Shown here piece after piece: positions 29,972 through 39,118 of a stretch of 64,000 bases of DNA (within the stretch, counting starts at the first letter, position 1; every line of letters begins with the position of its first letter). The DNA comes from Cellulophaga sp. HaHa_2_95 (GTDB lineage Bacteria > Bacteroidota > Bacteroidia > Flavobacteriales > Flavobacteriaceae). Below the pieces are notes generated by a model. It had not been told where the DNA came from. It did no database searches and saw nothing but the letters and a program-made list of their open reading frames with translations. Position numbers and translations under genes: made by a program. Where the stretch lies: assembly GCF_019278565.1 (NCBI RefSeq), contig NZ_CP058988.1, positions 1,612,001 to 1,676,000 on the forward strand, given 5' to 3'.

Positions 29972-32900
29972 CTAAAGCGAAATTTTTAAACCTAATGCCC
30001 AAGTACGCATAAATGGGTAGGCACTATTATTAGAACTCGCTTGAAATTCTGGATCATAACCATCTTTTACACTGGTTATTTCAAATAAATCATTTCCTGA
30101 AAAATAAATTCTAATATTATCAATAGGAGTATTCTTTATTTGTAAATTTTTAAAGTTATAACCTATAATAAGAGACTTCAATCTCATATATCTATTATTC
30201 TGTAAAATATGATCTTTACTTCTGTAGTTCCACGCAGATAGCCCACGTTGTGTAGTTAATCTAGGAAATTCTGCATCTCTATTATCTTCGGTCCATGTTC
30301 TTCCTAACCATGTATTAGATTGGTTCTGCCATTCTGCTTGGAAAGGTTGGGCGAAATAACCCGTTCTATAAACATTATGTTCTAGAGCACCTTGAAAAAA
30401 TGCACTAAGGTCAAAATTCTTATATTTTACATCAAAATTAAATCCGTAAACATAATGTTGTGATGCATCACCACTATACGTTAAGTCTTCATTATCCAGA
30501 GTACCATCTCCATTAGAATCTACAACGATCATATCTCCCGGTCTCAATGCATCGTTAGAGCTTTGAGAAGGTAAAATACCACCTTCATCTAAACTTGCAT
30601 AATATTCATCAACTTGCGCCTGAGAATCAAAATAACCATTAGTCTCCCATAAATAAAATGAGTTAATTGGTTTTCCTAATATATTTCTACCACTATCAGC
30701 ATCGTTCAAATTCTCAAATATCGTTTGGGCACCGTCATATTCAGTGATTTCATTTCTAGAATCACTCATATTTGCACTTACGGTAAAATCAACTTCACCT
30801 ATTTTACCTTGATAGCCTAGCATTGCTTCCCATCCCTTGGTTTCTAAAGTACCAATATTGGTAAATGGCGTTGCCGTACCTAAAATATCGGTTTCAATAC
30901 CTCTAACCAACATACCTACATTGTCTTTTTGATAAAGGTCAAAAGAACCAAATACGTTGCTATTAAATAGTCTAAAGTCTACACCAATCTCTTTGGTTAC
31001 AATACGCTCCCAAGTAGTATTACTACTGAATAAGCTATTGGCACTAGAGGTAGCTTGTTGTCCTGCGTTTGTTTGGCCAAATACAGTTGTACCAAAGCCT
31101 ACTGTAGATAAATATCCAAAATCGCCAATCCCAGAAGTACTCCCTAATTCGCCATAACCACCTCTTAATTTTAAGAATGATATAAGGCTACTCTCTTTTA
31201 GGAAATTTTCGGAACTAAGTACCCAACCAGCTGAAACATTACCGTAGTTAGACCATTTTTTGCCATCTGCAAATCTTGAAGATCCATCGCGTCTACCTTG
31301 TACTTCTAATAGGTATTTACTTTTGTAGTCATAATTTAATCTACCGATGTACCCGAAGAAACCCCAAGAAGTACCACCACCCGATGTTGTTACCAATTGG
31401 TCGGTAGCTCCTAAATTAATATCATAGACACCATAATCTACAAAGCCATTTCTTCTAATACTGTATTCGTTAATATCATTTTTCTCAGCTTCTATAGCTA
31501 AAAGTCCTGATAGATTGTGATCACCAAATTGATTAGAGTAATTTAATGCACCTTTATAATTCTTATAGGTTATGTTACCATCATTTCTGTCAGGACCTGT
31601 GCCTTCTTGAATGGAAGTGGTGTTGTTTATGTTATTTGAGAAACTCCCGCCCCAGCTATAAAGTGGTACAGAAACCGAATAGGTTTGGTATTCACTATTT
31701 TGTCGGCTGATTGCATAAGAACCTGTAAAATCTAAATGATCCGTGAATTTGTATTTAGCTAGAGCAGATATTTTAAATTGCTCAATTGTTTTGTTCTCAC
31801 GGCCACCATCTATAACTTGTGCTACGCCATTTCTATCTCCTGTAATTAGATCACCTCCGAAGTTTGCATAGTATTGTCCGTCTGCATTATAGGTAGGAAA
31901 AAGTGGAGCATCGTAGGTTGCTGCTTCTCTACCTAAACCTCCAGAAGGTCCTGAAAATTTATTGTTGTAATAAGTGATGTTTGTGTTAATATTTAATTTA
32001 TCACTAATATCTGCACCATAGTTCATGGAAAAATTATATCTATCAGAACTATCATCTGCAACTTTTAGGCCTCCAACATTGTTGTCATACCCTGCAGATA
32101 TACGGAAGTTACTTTTTTCTGTTCCTCCAGATATACTAATGTTATGTTGGCTTGAGTACGAGTTACCGAACATTTCATCGAATCTTGGTGCGTTACCTAA
32201 CCAAATGTTTCCATTAATAGGTAAATCATAATATCCTTCTTCTCCAGAAGCAATTCTATCTACAGTGGCAAGATCGTTCCAAAAGAAATATCTAGGTGGC
32301 TTTCCGGACGCTATATCTTCACGAGCTGCAGCGGCATATAATTGCCCATATTGTGACATTGTTGGTGATGGTGGACGTATACCTATAGTACCAACTCTAG
32401 AAATGGTACTGATGTCAATTTTAATTTTTCCTTTCCCTTTTTTTGTAGTCACTAAAATCACACCACCCGCGGCACGAGACCCGTAAACAGATGCTGATCC
32501 CCCTTTTAGTACACTAATGCTTTCAATATCATTAGGGTTCATATCATTAAAGGAAGACGAGTTTATGGAAGGAATACCATCAATTACAATAAGTGGTTCT
32601 ATTCCATTTATAGAAGAAGCACCTCTAATAAGGAAGTTTACATTCTCATCGCCAGGTCTTGACGAGGTACGAGTAACTACCAAACCAGGTGTCCTACCTT
32701 GAAGTGCTAATGCAGGACTACCTACTGCTAAATCCTCAAATGCTTCTGCTTTTACTTGTTCAACAGATCCCGTTAAAGTTTCCTTTTTAGCAGTACCATA
32801 GCCTACCACAACAATTTCGTCAAGAGCACTTACATCAGAATCAAGCGTTACATTAATAACCCTATTAGATCCGACAGTAACTTCTTTTCTAGCATAACCA

Positions 32901-33178
32901 ATAGATGAAAATATAAGTACGCTCGTATTCGATATTACATCGATGGTGTAGTTCCCATCAAAATCTGTCACGGTTCCTGTGGTAGTTCCTTTTATTACCA
33001 CATTCACACCAGGTATGGGCATATTGCCATCTGCGTCTACTATTGTACCAGATATTTTTATGCTCTGTGGTAAAGTTGGATTTGCATGTGCCGTAATGCT
33101 GCAAATAAGAAAGCCTAAAATCCAAAATAGACTCGACAATTTTTTCAGATTTAACTGAATGCTTTTAAGTTTAGTCAT
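29972..33178 (-). CDS. susC: SusC/RagA TonB-dependent glycan importer (pair 1)
   Basis: A 1068-residue SusC-type receptor: signal peptide to about residue 32 (ITAHA), carboxypeptidase-like domain (ISGTIVDADGNMPIPGVNVV), TonB-box region DEIVVVGYGTAKKETLTGSV, plug (LIVIDGIPSINSSSFNDMNP, then SVLKGGSASVYGSRAAGGVI) and C-terminal barrel ending ALGLKISL. It imports oligosaccharides across the outer membrane using TonB energy with the SusD encoded next. It is transcribed away from the GH88 block; the 695-base region between them should hold both promoters. Confidence 0.97.
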   Translation of the reverse strand: MTKLKSIQLNLKKLSSLFWILGFLICSITAHANPTLPQSIKISGTIVDADGNMPIPGVNVVIKGTTTGTVTDFDGNYTIDVISNTSVLIFSSIGYARKEVTVGSNRVINVTLDSDVSALDEIVVVGYGTAKKETLTGSVEQVKAEAFEDLAVGSPALALQGRTPGLVVTRTSSRPGDENVNFLIRGASSINGIEPLIVIDGIPSINSSSFNDMNPNDIESISVLKGGSASVYGSRAAGGVILVTTKKGKGKIKIDISTISRVGTIGIRPPSPTMSQYGQLYAAAAREDIASGKPPRYFFWNDLATVDRIASGEEGYYDLPINGNIWLGNAPRFDEMFGNSYSSQHNISISGGTEKSNFRISAGYDNNVGGLKVADDSSDRYNFSMNYGADISDKLNINTNITYYNNKFSGPSGGLGREAATYDAPLFPTYNADGQYYANFGGDLITGDRNGVAQVIDGGRENKTIEQFKISALAKYKFTDHLDFTGSYAISRQNSEYQTYSVSVPLYSWGGSFSNNINNTTSIQEGTGPDRNDGNITYKNYKGALNYSNQFGDHNLSGLLAIEAEKNDINEYSIRRNGFVDYGVYDINLGATDQLVTTSGGGTSWGFFGYIGRLNYDYKSKYLLEVQGRRDGSSRFADGKKWSNYGNVSAGWVLSSENFLKESSLISFLKLRGGYGELGSTSGIGDFGYLSTVGFGTTVFGQTNAGQQATSSANSLFSSNTTWERIVTKEIGVDFRLFNSNVFGSFDLYQKDNVGMLVRGIETDILGTATPFTNIGTLETKGWEAMLGYQGKIGEVDFTVSANMSDSRNEITEYDGAQTIFENLNDADSGRNILGKPINSFYLWETNGYFDSQAQVDEYYASLDEGGILPSQSSNDALRPGDMIVVDSNGDGTLDNEDLTYSGDASQHYVYGFNFDVKYKNFDLSAFFQGALEHNVYRTGYFAQPFQAEWQNQSNTWLGRTWTEDNRDAEFPRLTTQRGLSAWNYRSKDHILQNNRYMRLKSLIIGYNFKNLQIKNTPIDNIRIYFSGNDLFEITSVKDGYDPEFQASSNNSAYPFMRTWALGLKISL

Positions 33179-33219
33179 AAAAATTAATTTTTAATAGTTC
33201 CATATAATTAAGTGAGTAC

Positions 33220-33239
33220 GTTTGTTAAGGCAATGTTAA
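33220..33239 (-). promoter_or_regulatory. Putative susC promoter element (copy 1)
   Basis: Read on the minus strand, this 20-base stretch is TTAACATTGCCTTAACAAAC. It matches 16 of 20 positions of the stretch in front of the second susC gene (56972-56991). It ends 41 bases before the susC ATG. Conservation between two otherwise unlike upstream regions suggests a promoter core. Confidence 0.5.
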
Positions 33240-33819
33240 TTATTAAGATCAATGACCATGATAAAATAATATTCAATCATTATAAATTATAGCTCTTTTT
33301 AAGTTATTTAGTAATATTCAGTGCTATTTTGTGCGGTATTGCAGAATAATTAGGTAAAAAATTTAATGATTTGTAAATGTATGTATTAATAATTGGTTGC
33401 TATAAAACTGTGGTTTAATTGCATAAAAAGAGCACATTATGTGAGATGAAAAATAAGTAATTGAAATTGTTTATCAGTAAGATTATCAACTTTTAGCCTG
33501 TAAGACATTGTAAATCAATATTTTGTAGCTGCATCCATTTTGCTTCAACAAAAGTGTAATTGCACATAACCATGAGGTTTGCTAATTTAATTCTTAAGCT
33601 TTTCTTTTTTATTCAAGTAATGTATTTCTGTAAAACACTCATTTTCTACGGTATATAGGATACGCATACTCTTGAATCTTATTTGTAGTATAATTCGTAT
33701 AAATACGCTAGCAAAAGGATGTTATTTTATCATGATTGAATGATAATTTATGTCTTAGGAGGCTTATTCTTTATAAAATTGTGATAGAGTTTATGCTGTA
33801 AATTTTAATTTAAATTTTT

Positions 33820-33870
33820 ATGAAAAATAAGCTCAATAAACACTTTTTAGATATAACCATAGATCCTTAA
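33820..33870 (+). CDS. Possible 16-residue leader peptide before GH88
   Basis: A short frame, MKNKLNKHFLDITIDP, ends 3 bases before the ATG of the GH88 gene. The tight spacing would allow translational coupling, but a frame of this size can occur by chance in AT-rich DNA, and no strong ribosome-binding site precedes it. I list it as a candidate only. Confidence 0.2.
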   Translation: MKNKLNKHFLDITIDP

Positions 33871-33873
33871 ATT

Positions 33874-35088
33874 ATGAGTAAATTTTTTCTAATGCTTACT
33901 ATTGTATTGATTGTTTCGTGTAGTCCTGCAAAAAAAGAAGCTCCCGTATTTAGCGCTCAAGAGATGCTAGATAAAAGCGTAATAAAAACAAAAGAAACAC
34001 TTAAAGGCTTATCTGTTAAAGATAGCTTTTTAAGAAATATTCCTGAAAACCAAACTAATTGGGAATCTGTAGGAGTAAATGATTGGTGCAGTGGTTTTTG
34101 GCCTGGAGTTCTTTGGTATGCCTATGAAGCTTCTAATGATGCATCTTTAAAAAAGGAGGCAGAAGCTTTTACGGCTCCAATAAAAACAATTGCTTATAAT
34201 CCTGCTCGGAATCACGATATCGGTTTTATGGTGTATTGTAGTTTTGGTAATGGGTATAGAATTACGGGAAATCCCGAGTATAAGGAAGTATTGCTTTCTG
34301 CAGCCGATACTTTGGCAACCTTATATAATGATAAGGTAGGATCAATACTTTCTTGGCCAGAAAAAAGAAAAGAGTACTCGCATAATACCATTATTGATAA
34401 TATGATGAATTTGGAATTACTTTTCTGGGCAGCAAAAAACGATGGAGACCAACGTTTATATGATATCGCTACTAGTCATGCAGAAGTAACCATGAATAAT
34501 CTTGTTAGGAAAGATAACTCCTTATACCATTTAGGATCTTTCAATGAGGAAACAGGTAAATTTTTAAAAGGATATACGCACCAAGGGTATGCAGATGAAT
34601 CTATGTGGGCAAGAGGACAAACATGGGGTATATACGGTTTTGCAATGGCGTATAGGGAAACAGGAAGAAAAGATTTTTTAGAAACTTCTATAAAGTTAGC
34701 AGACCATTTCTTAGAGCGTTTACCGGAAGATGGAATTCCTTTTTGGGATTTTGATGATCCAAAAATCCCTAATGCTCCTAAAGATGCTTCTGCGGCAGCT
34801 ATTGCCGCTTGTGGTATGTTTGAAATAGCAAGTTTAGTAGAGGATGTTACATTGAAAGATAAATTTAATACTGCTGCAACCAAGTTTGTAGAAATTTTAT
34901 CATCAGATGCCTATTATAGTGGTGACAAAAACCAAGCACTTTTATTGCATTCGACAGGTCATTTACCTAAGAATTCAGAAATAGATATGCCTATCATTTA
35001 TGCAGATTATTATTATATGGAAGCTTTGATTCGCTTGAAAAAATTAGAAGAGGCAACAGCCGCTAAGGCATTAGTCGCAAAGGAATAA
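33874..35088 (+). CDS. GH88-type unsaturated glucuronyl hydrolase (lipoprotein)
   Basis: A 404-residue (alpha/alpha)6-barrel enzyme with lipobox LIVSC. The two catalytic aspartates of the family are seen in NHDIGFM (D115) and NTIIDNMMNL (D175). WARGQTWGIYGFAMAYRETG is a further GH88 signature. The enzyme hydrates the double bond of the 4,5-unsaturated uronate left by polysaccharide lyases and so releases it as 5-keto-4-deoxyuronate. It links the heparinase-like lyases at the start of the window to KduI/KduD. GH105 is the related alternative family, but the motifs favour GH88. Confidence 0.92.
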   Translation: MSKFFLMLTIVLIVSCSPAKKEAPVFSAQEMLDKSVIKTKETLKGLSVKDSFLRNIPENQTNWESVGVNDWCSGFWPGVLWYAYEASNDASLKKEAEAFTAPIKTIAYNPARNHDIGFMVYCSFGNGYRITGNPEYKEVLLSAADTLATLYNDKVGSILSWPEKRKEYSHNTIIDNMMNLELLFWAAKNDGDQRLYDIATSHAEVTMNNLVRKDNSLYHLGSFNEETGKFLKGYTHQGYADESMWARGQTWGIYGFAMAYRETGRKDFLETSIKLADHFLERLPEDGIPFWDFDDPKIPNAPKDASAAAIAACGMFEIASLVEDVTLKDKFNTAATKFVEILSSDAYYSGDKNQALLLHSTGHLPKNSEIDMPIIYADYYYMEALIRLKKLEEATAAKALVAKE

Positions 35089-35110
35089 ATAAATTTTTAA
35101 AACCTAACGG

Positions 35111-36205
35111 ATGTTTAAAACCTTATGCTGCTTATTTTGTCTTGTTTCTACAGTGATGTGTGCTCAGAATAAGGTGTTTAGTAATTTATTGGAAGCACCA
35201 GTGAATGGAGGCTTACAGATGGACGACTATTGGGTTTGGGGGAGCTCTGTGATCAAAGGAGATGATGGTGTGTATCACATGTATGCTTCTAGATGGCCAA
35301 AATTTCTACCTTTTCATCCTGGTTGGATGACTAGTTCAGAAATTGTCCATGCCACTTCCAATACTCCAGAAGGACCGTATGTATTTAAAGATGTGGCTTT
35401 AGGAGCACGAGGAGCACAGTTTTGGGATGGCAGATCTTGTCATAACCCTAAAATTGTGAAATATAAAGACACTTATATTTTGTATTATATGGGCTCAACA
35501 CATCCTTTTGAGAATGTGTCAGAACAAAATGTAGCCCAATTTACACTTACTAGTAAATGGTGTATTTCGGCGCGATGGGGAAAGCGTATAGGAATGGCGA
35601 TTTCTAAAAACCCTAACGGGCCTTGGAAAAGGTATGATGCCCCAATATTGGATGTAAAACCGGATTCATTTTATAGTTTTTTAACCTCCAATCCGTCACC
35701 ATTACTAAAAGATGATGGTGCTGTAGTATTACTTTTTAAAGGTCGAAATTATAAAGAGGATGGTATTTCCAATTCAGATATGAGCATAGGTGTTGCTACG
35801 GCACCCTCTTTTAAAGGGCCATATACGGTAGTAGGCGATCAACCCCTTTTTTCTACGGAACATTTAGGGGAAATTGAAGACCCTCATATTTGGAAAGATA
35901 TAAATGGTATACACCTGGTGGCCAAAGACCAACGAGGTAAAATTACAGGAGTAGCAGGAGATGGCCTGTTGGCACATTCTAAAGATGGTATTCAATGGGA
36001 GGTAGATCCAAACCCAAAAGCATATACTAAATTAGTGAAATGGGACACCGGAAAAACTATAAAACAAGGACAATTAGAACGGCCATTTGTTTTGGTTGAA
36101 GACAATGTGCCTACTCATATTTTCTTTGCGACCATGGATGGACCTGGGGGTTTTAGTAAAGGATCAAAAACATGGAATATGGTTATTCCTTTATCTCAAA
36201 AATAA
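35111..36205 (+). CDS. GH43-like five-bladed beta-propeller glycosidase
   Basis: A 364-residue exported protein (signal ends VMCAQ) with propeller blades typical of clan GH-F and related enzymes: YWVWGSSVIKGDDGVYHMYA, CHNPKIVKYKDTYILYYMG, TSNPSPLLKDDGAVVLLFKG and GEIEDPHIWKDINGIHLVAK. Candidate acidic catalytic residues are in these motifs (DDY at the start, IEDP later), but I cannot assign the catalytic triad with certainty. Proteins of this type occur often in marine PULs and are usually annotated only as glycoside hydrolase family proteins. It follows GH88 by 22 bases and precedes the esterase by 27. Confidence 0.65.
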   Translation: MFKTLCCLFCLVSTVMCAQNKVFSNLLEAPVNGGLQMDDYWVWGSSVIKGDDGVYHMYASRWPKFLPFHPGWMTSSEIVHATSNTPEGPYVFKDVALGARGAQFWDGRSCHNPKIVKYKDTYILYYMGSTHPFENVSEQNVAQFTLTSKWCISARWGKRIGMAISKNPNGPWKRYDAPILDVKPDSFYSFLTSNPSPLLKDDGAVVLLFKGRNYKEDGISNSDMSIGVATAPSFKGPYTVVGDQPLFSTEHLGEIEDPHIWKDINGIHLVAKDQRGKITGVAGDGLLAHSKDGIQWEVDPNPKAYTKLVKWDTGKTIKQGQLERPFVLVEDNVPTHIFFATMDGPGGFSKGSKTWNMVIPLSQK

Positions 36206-36232
36206 TCATTCAACTTATTTAAAAATTACACG

Positions 36233-37828
36233 ATGATAAAGAATTTCACTTTAGTACTTATTGTTATTTTTTTTCTACCACTAGCGCTTCAAGCGGAGGT
36301 AACCGTAAATGCCATTTTTTCTGATCATATGGTACTGCAGCGCGACACAAAAGTGCCGGTATGGGGTTGGGCAGATCCTAATGAAAAAGTAATTGTTTCT
36401 GGTAGTTGGGGCAAAACAGCTTCCGTAGCTACAGGAGCCGATGGTAAATGGCGCGTAGACCTAGAAACACCTAATGCAGGAGGACCTTTTACTATAACTA
36501 TCTCAGGAAAAAATACTATTACAATAAACGATGTGTTATCTGGAGAAGTTTGGCTTTGTACGGGGCAATCAAATATGGATTTTTCAATTTCAAAATTCTT
36601 GAATGATTCTAAAGATCCCAAACATCAACCTTTGGTGGAATATATTAGAAATGAAGCGGCTACTGTTAATGATCCTTACTTAAGGCATATTGAAGTGCCT
36701 CAAGCAACATCCTTATTTGATACAGAAGATAATTTTGAGGGCAATTGGCGAAAAGCAACAACAGATGAAATAGGAAAGATAACGGCTACGGGTTATTTTT
36801 TTGCTAAGGAATTAAGGAAACAATTAAACGTACCCATAGGACTAGTAGAGTGTTCTTGGGGAGGAACACGTGTACAACCGTGGATTTCTGAAGCATCTTA
36901 TCTTGAGGATGAAAATCTCCGAGATTATTTTTTAGCCAATAGAAAAGAAGAGAAGGCATTAATTTCTAAAATGGATGCAGAAGATTATCAAGATACACAG
37001 TACAACGAGCAGATGGAAAACTGGAAAAGCAAAGGTGAAAAGGGCAAACAGCCAAAACCTATGACGCATCCCAAAGAAGATCGGCAAGCACCTGGAACAT
37101 TATATAATGCGATGTTACATACCATTATTCCTTATAAAATAAAGGGAGCCATTTGGTATCAAGGAGAAAGCAACGCCGTGTATATGCCCAATGAATATGA
37201 GGCATTCTTAACCAATATGATTCGCAGTTGGAGAGCAGATTGGGGGCAAGGAGATTTTTCTTTTTATATGGCACAACTAGCAGCGTGTACTAGAGGAAAT
37301 GATACTGCAGACAAAGGTTGGGCAACGGTTAATGATCATTTGAGGAGAACTTTAAAACTACCAAATACAGGCCTTGCCGTATTATATGATATAGGAGAAC
37401 CGCGCGATATTCATCCTCACAACAAAATGGATGCTGGTAAAAGATTAGCACTTTGGGCATTAGAAAAAGATTACAACGTAAAAACATCGGTTTATAGCGG
37501 ACCACTGTATAAAAGTAAGAAGGTTAAAAAGGATAAAACGATCATCTCTTTTGATCATGCGAAGTCGGGTTTAATGGTAGGATATAAAAACCTGCTCGAT
37601 GATACAATTTCAGTAAATGAACCATTAGAATGGTTTGAGGTTTTAAGTAGTGATGGTATCTGGTATAAAGCAAATGCCACTATAATCTCTAAAAATAAAG
37701 TAGCCGTTTGGAATGCTACTGTTTCAGAACCGCTAGAAGTGCGTTATGCTTGGTCAGGAAATCCTGAAGGGGCGAACCTTTACAATACGGGAGGTTTACC
37801 AGCAGCAGCTTTTAGTACAGAAGACTAA
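36233..37828 (+). CDS. Sialate O-acetylesterase-type carbohydrate esterase (SGNH fold)
   Basis: A 531-residue exported protein (signal ends LQAE). It starts with a beta-sandwich domain (FSDHMVLQRDTKVPVWGWA) typical of bacterial SASA proteins. The esterase nucleophile is S113 in CTGQSNMDF, WYQGESNAVY forms the second block, and DIHPHNKMDAGKRLALWAL carries the catalytic D392 and H394. These enzymes remove acetyl groups from sugars; members in PULs often act on plant or algal glycans rather than sialic acid. Its presence suggests that the substrate is acetylated. Confidence 0.9.
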   Translation: MIKNFTLVLIVIFFLPLALQAEVTVNAIFSDHMVLQRDTKVPVWGWADPNEKVIVSGSWGKTASVATGADGKWRVDLETPNAGGPFTITISGKNTITINDVLSGEVWLCTGQSNMDFSISKFLNDSKDPKHQPLVEYIRNEAATVNDPYLRHIEVPQATSLFDTEDNFEGNWRKATTDEIGKITATGYFFAKELRKQLNVPIGLVECSWGGTRVQPWISEASYLEDENLRDYFLANRKEEKALISKMDAEDYQDTQYNEQMENWKSKGEKGKQPKPMTHPKEDRQAPGTLYNAMLHTIIPYKIKGAIWYQGESNAVYMPNEYEAFLTNMIRSWRADWGQGDFSFYMAQLAACTRGNDTADKGWATVNDHLRRTLKLPNTGLAVLYDIGEPRDIHPHNKMDAGKRLALWALEKDYNVKTSVYSGPLYKSKKVKKDKTIISFDHAKSGLMVGYKNLLDDTISVNEPLEWFEVLSSDGIWYKANATIISKNKVAVWNATVSEPLEVRYAWSGNPEGANLYNTGGLPAAAFSTED

Positions 37829-37879
37829 AGCAAGCTTATTTTTTAAACTAATTATGAATATTATTTAAGATAAAAGTAT

Positions 37880-38629
37880 ATGAATTTTGAAAGATCGATA
37901 GGTCATTTTGTAGGGTATAGTGTGTTGCTATTTTCACTATTTGTCTTAAGTGCATGTAATTCTAAGATCAAATTGAATGATACTCAAACAGTCGATGCAA
38001 CCTTGCTATATAACGAGTCTTTTGATGAAAATTTAAATAATTGGAAGGTAGAGCAGATGCCGGGGGGAACAGTGCAAATCATCAATAAAAAGCTAGAAAT
38101 ATATGATGCTGCAGGATGTACTATTTGGTATACACAGAAGTTAGAAGGCTCAATTATGATAACCTATGATGCGACGGTCATTGATAACGGAAAATTACAT
38201 GATCGTGTATCAGATTTAAATTGCTTTTGGATGGCTACAGATCTTGAAAATCCGACTAATTTATTTGAAAATTCAGCACGTCGAGGTGGAAAGTTTTCAA
38301 ACTATGATTCGTTACAATTATACTATATGGGTGTTGGCGGACATAACAATACCAAGACCAGATTTAGACGTTACTTAGGTAATGGAGAAAGACCTTTATT
38401 GCCAGAACATGATTTAACGGCATCAAAGTTTCTTCTTAAAGCTAATACTACCTATAAAATTAAAATAATAGCCCATGAGGGCACCATTCAATATTATAAG
38501 GATGATTTGCTTATTGCAGATTTTCAAGATTCACAGCCTTATACTTCTGGGTATTTTGGACTTAGAACAGTAGATAATCATATGACCATTGATGAGTTTA
38601 AAGTATATAGGTTATCACCTGTCAATTAA
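37880..38629 (+). CDS. DUF6250/YesU-like lectin-fold lipoprotein
   Basis: A 249-residue lipoprotein (lipobox VLSAC). The pattern SFDENLNNWKVEQMPGG, then SDLNCFWMATD, RRGGKFSNYDSLQLYYMG, RFRRYLGNGERPLLPEHD and SGYFGLRTVDNHM resembles the DUF6250 family and Bacillus YesU-type proteins, which have a concanavalin-like fold and sit in rhamnogalacturonan gene clusters. The biochemical role is not established to my knowledge; binding or cleaving a uronate-deoxysugar unit is possible. It closes block D. Confidence 0.7.
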   Translation: MNFERSIGHFVGYSVLLFSLFVLSACNSKIKLNDTQTVDATLLYNESFDENLNNWKVEQMPGGTVQIINKKLEIYDAAGCTIWYTQKLEGSIMITYDATVIDNGKLHDRVSDLNCFWMATDLENPTNLFENSARRGGKFSNYDSLQLYYMGVGGHNNTKTRFRRYLGNGERPLLPEHDLTASKFLLKANTTYKIKIIAHEGTIQYYKDDLLIADFQDSQPYTSGYFGLRTVDNHMTIDEFKVYRLSPVN

Positions 38630-39118
38630 ATTAAAAGATCTTCTGTAAAGAAAACTTCTAGGATAATAAAAAAAGGAATAAAGGTTTTAATACCTACTAA
38701 ACTTCATCTAAATTTTATAAACTCCATTTTATATAGCTTGTATCGTATTCTTTAACCAAAGATGCTGTGAGAAGCATTGTAGGCTACCTATTGTTCTAAA
38801 ATGGATTATAGTTTATAGGCTTTGAATATTAATTTATCCTCGCGCTTTTCATTAAGTTTTATACTTGTTTCAAAGATTTTAGAACGCAAAAAGTATAATT
38901 TAATCCTATAAAAACAAGAGGCTCAACAGGTCTTTTAAAATCAAATTGATAAGTATTTTATGCTGTTTTTACATTCAAATTCAATCAGAATGAGCAGCGT
39001 TATTGTATAAAAATATTAAACGAATAGCCATTCTGGGAGTACCAAGAAAGTATAAGCATCATATGGAAGAATATAGGAAAGTTTACCTAGGCTAGAAGAG
39101 GAATAATTTAAAGACTAC
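38630..39118 (+). other. 489-bp intergenic region before the uronate uptake block
   Basis: AT-rich, with stops in all frames and no recognisable gene, tRNA or strong terminator. A 5-base stem (ATGCT...AGCAT near 38762-38777) is too weak to call. A purine-rich stretch AGAGGAATA about 15 bases before the MFS start may aid translation. It probably contains the promoter for the MFS-KduI-KduD-DUF4861 genes. Confidence 0.4.

Larger units (their letters stand above)
33179..33873. other. 695-bp divergent intergenic region between susC 1 and GH88 gene
   Basis: Strongly AT-rich with no gene-sized reading frame. It should carry the divergent promoters of the susCD pair and of the GH88 block. I see a susC-type upstream element at 33220-33239 (minus), two adjacent 10-base near-repeats GTGCTATTTT and GTGCGGTATT at 33321-33340, and a 16-residue leader reading frame at 33820-33870. 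The remainder shows nothing I recognise. Confidence 0.6.

Noticed and set aside
34476..34883. 135-codon minus-strand reading frame
   Set aside because: Antisense to GH88 with its catalytic barrel intact; no evidence of coding.
38762..38777. Small stem-loop in the 489-bp gap
   Set aside because: Only 5 paired bases and no T-run; too weak to call.
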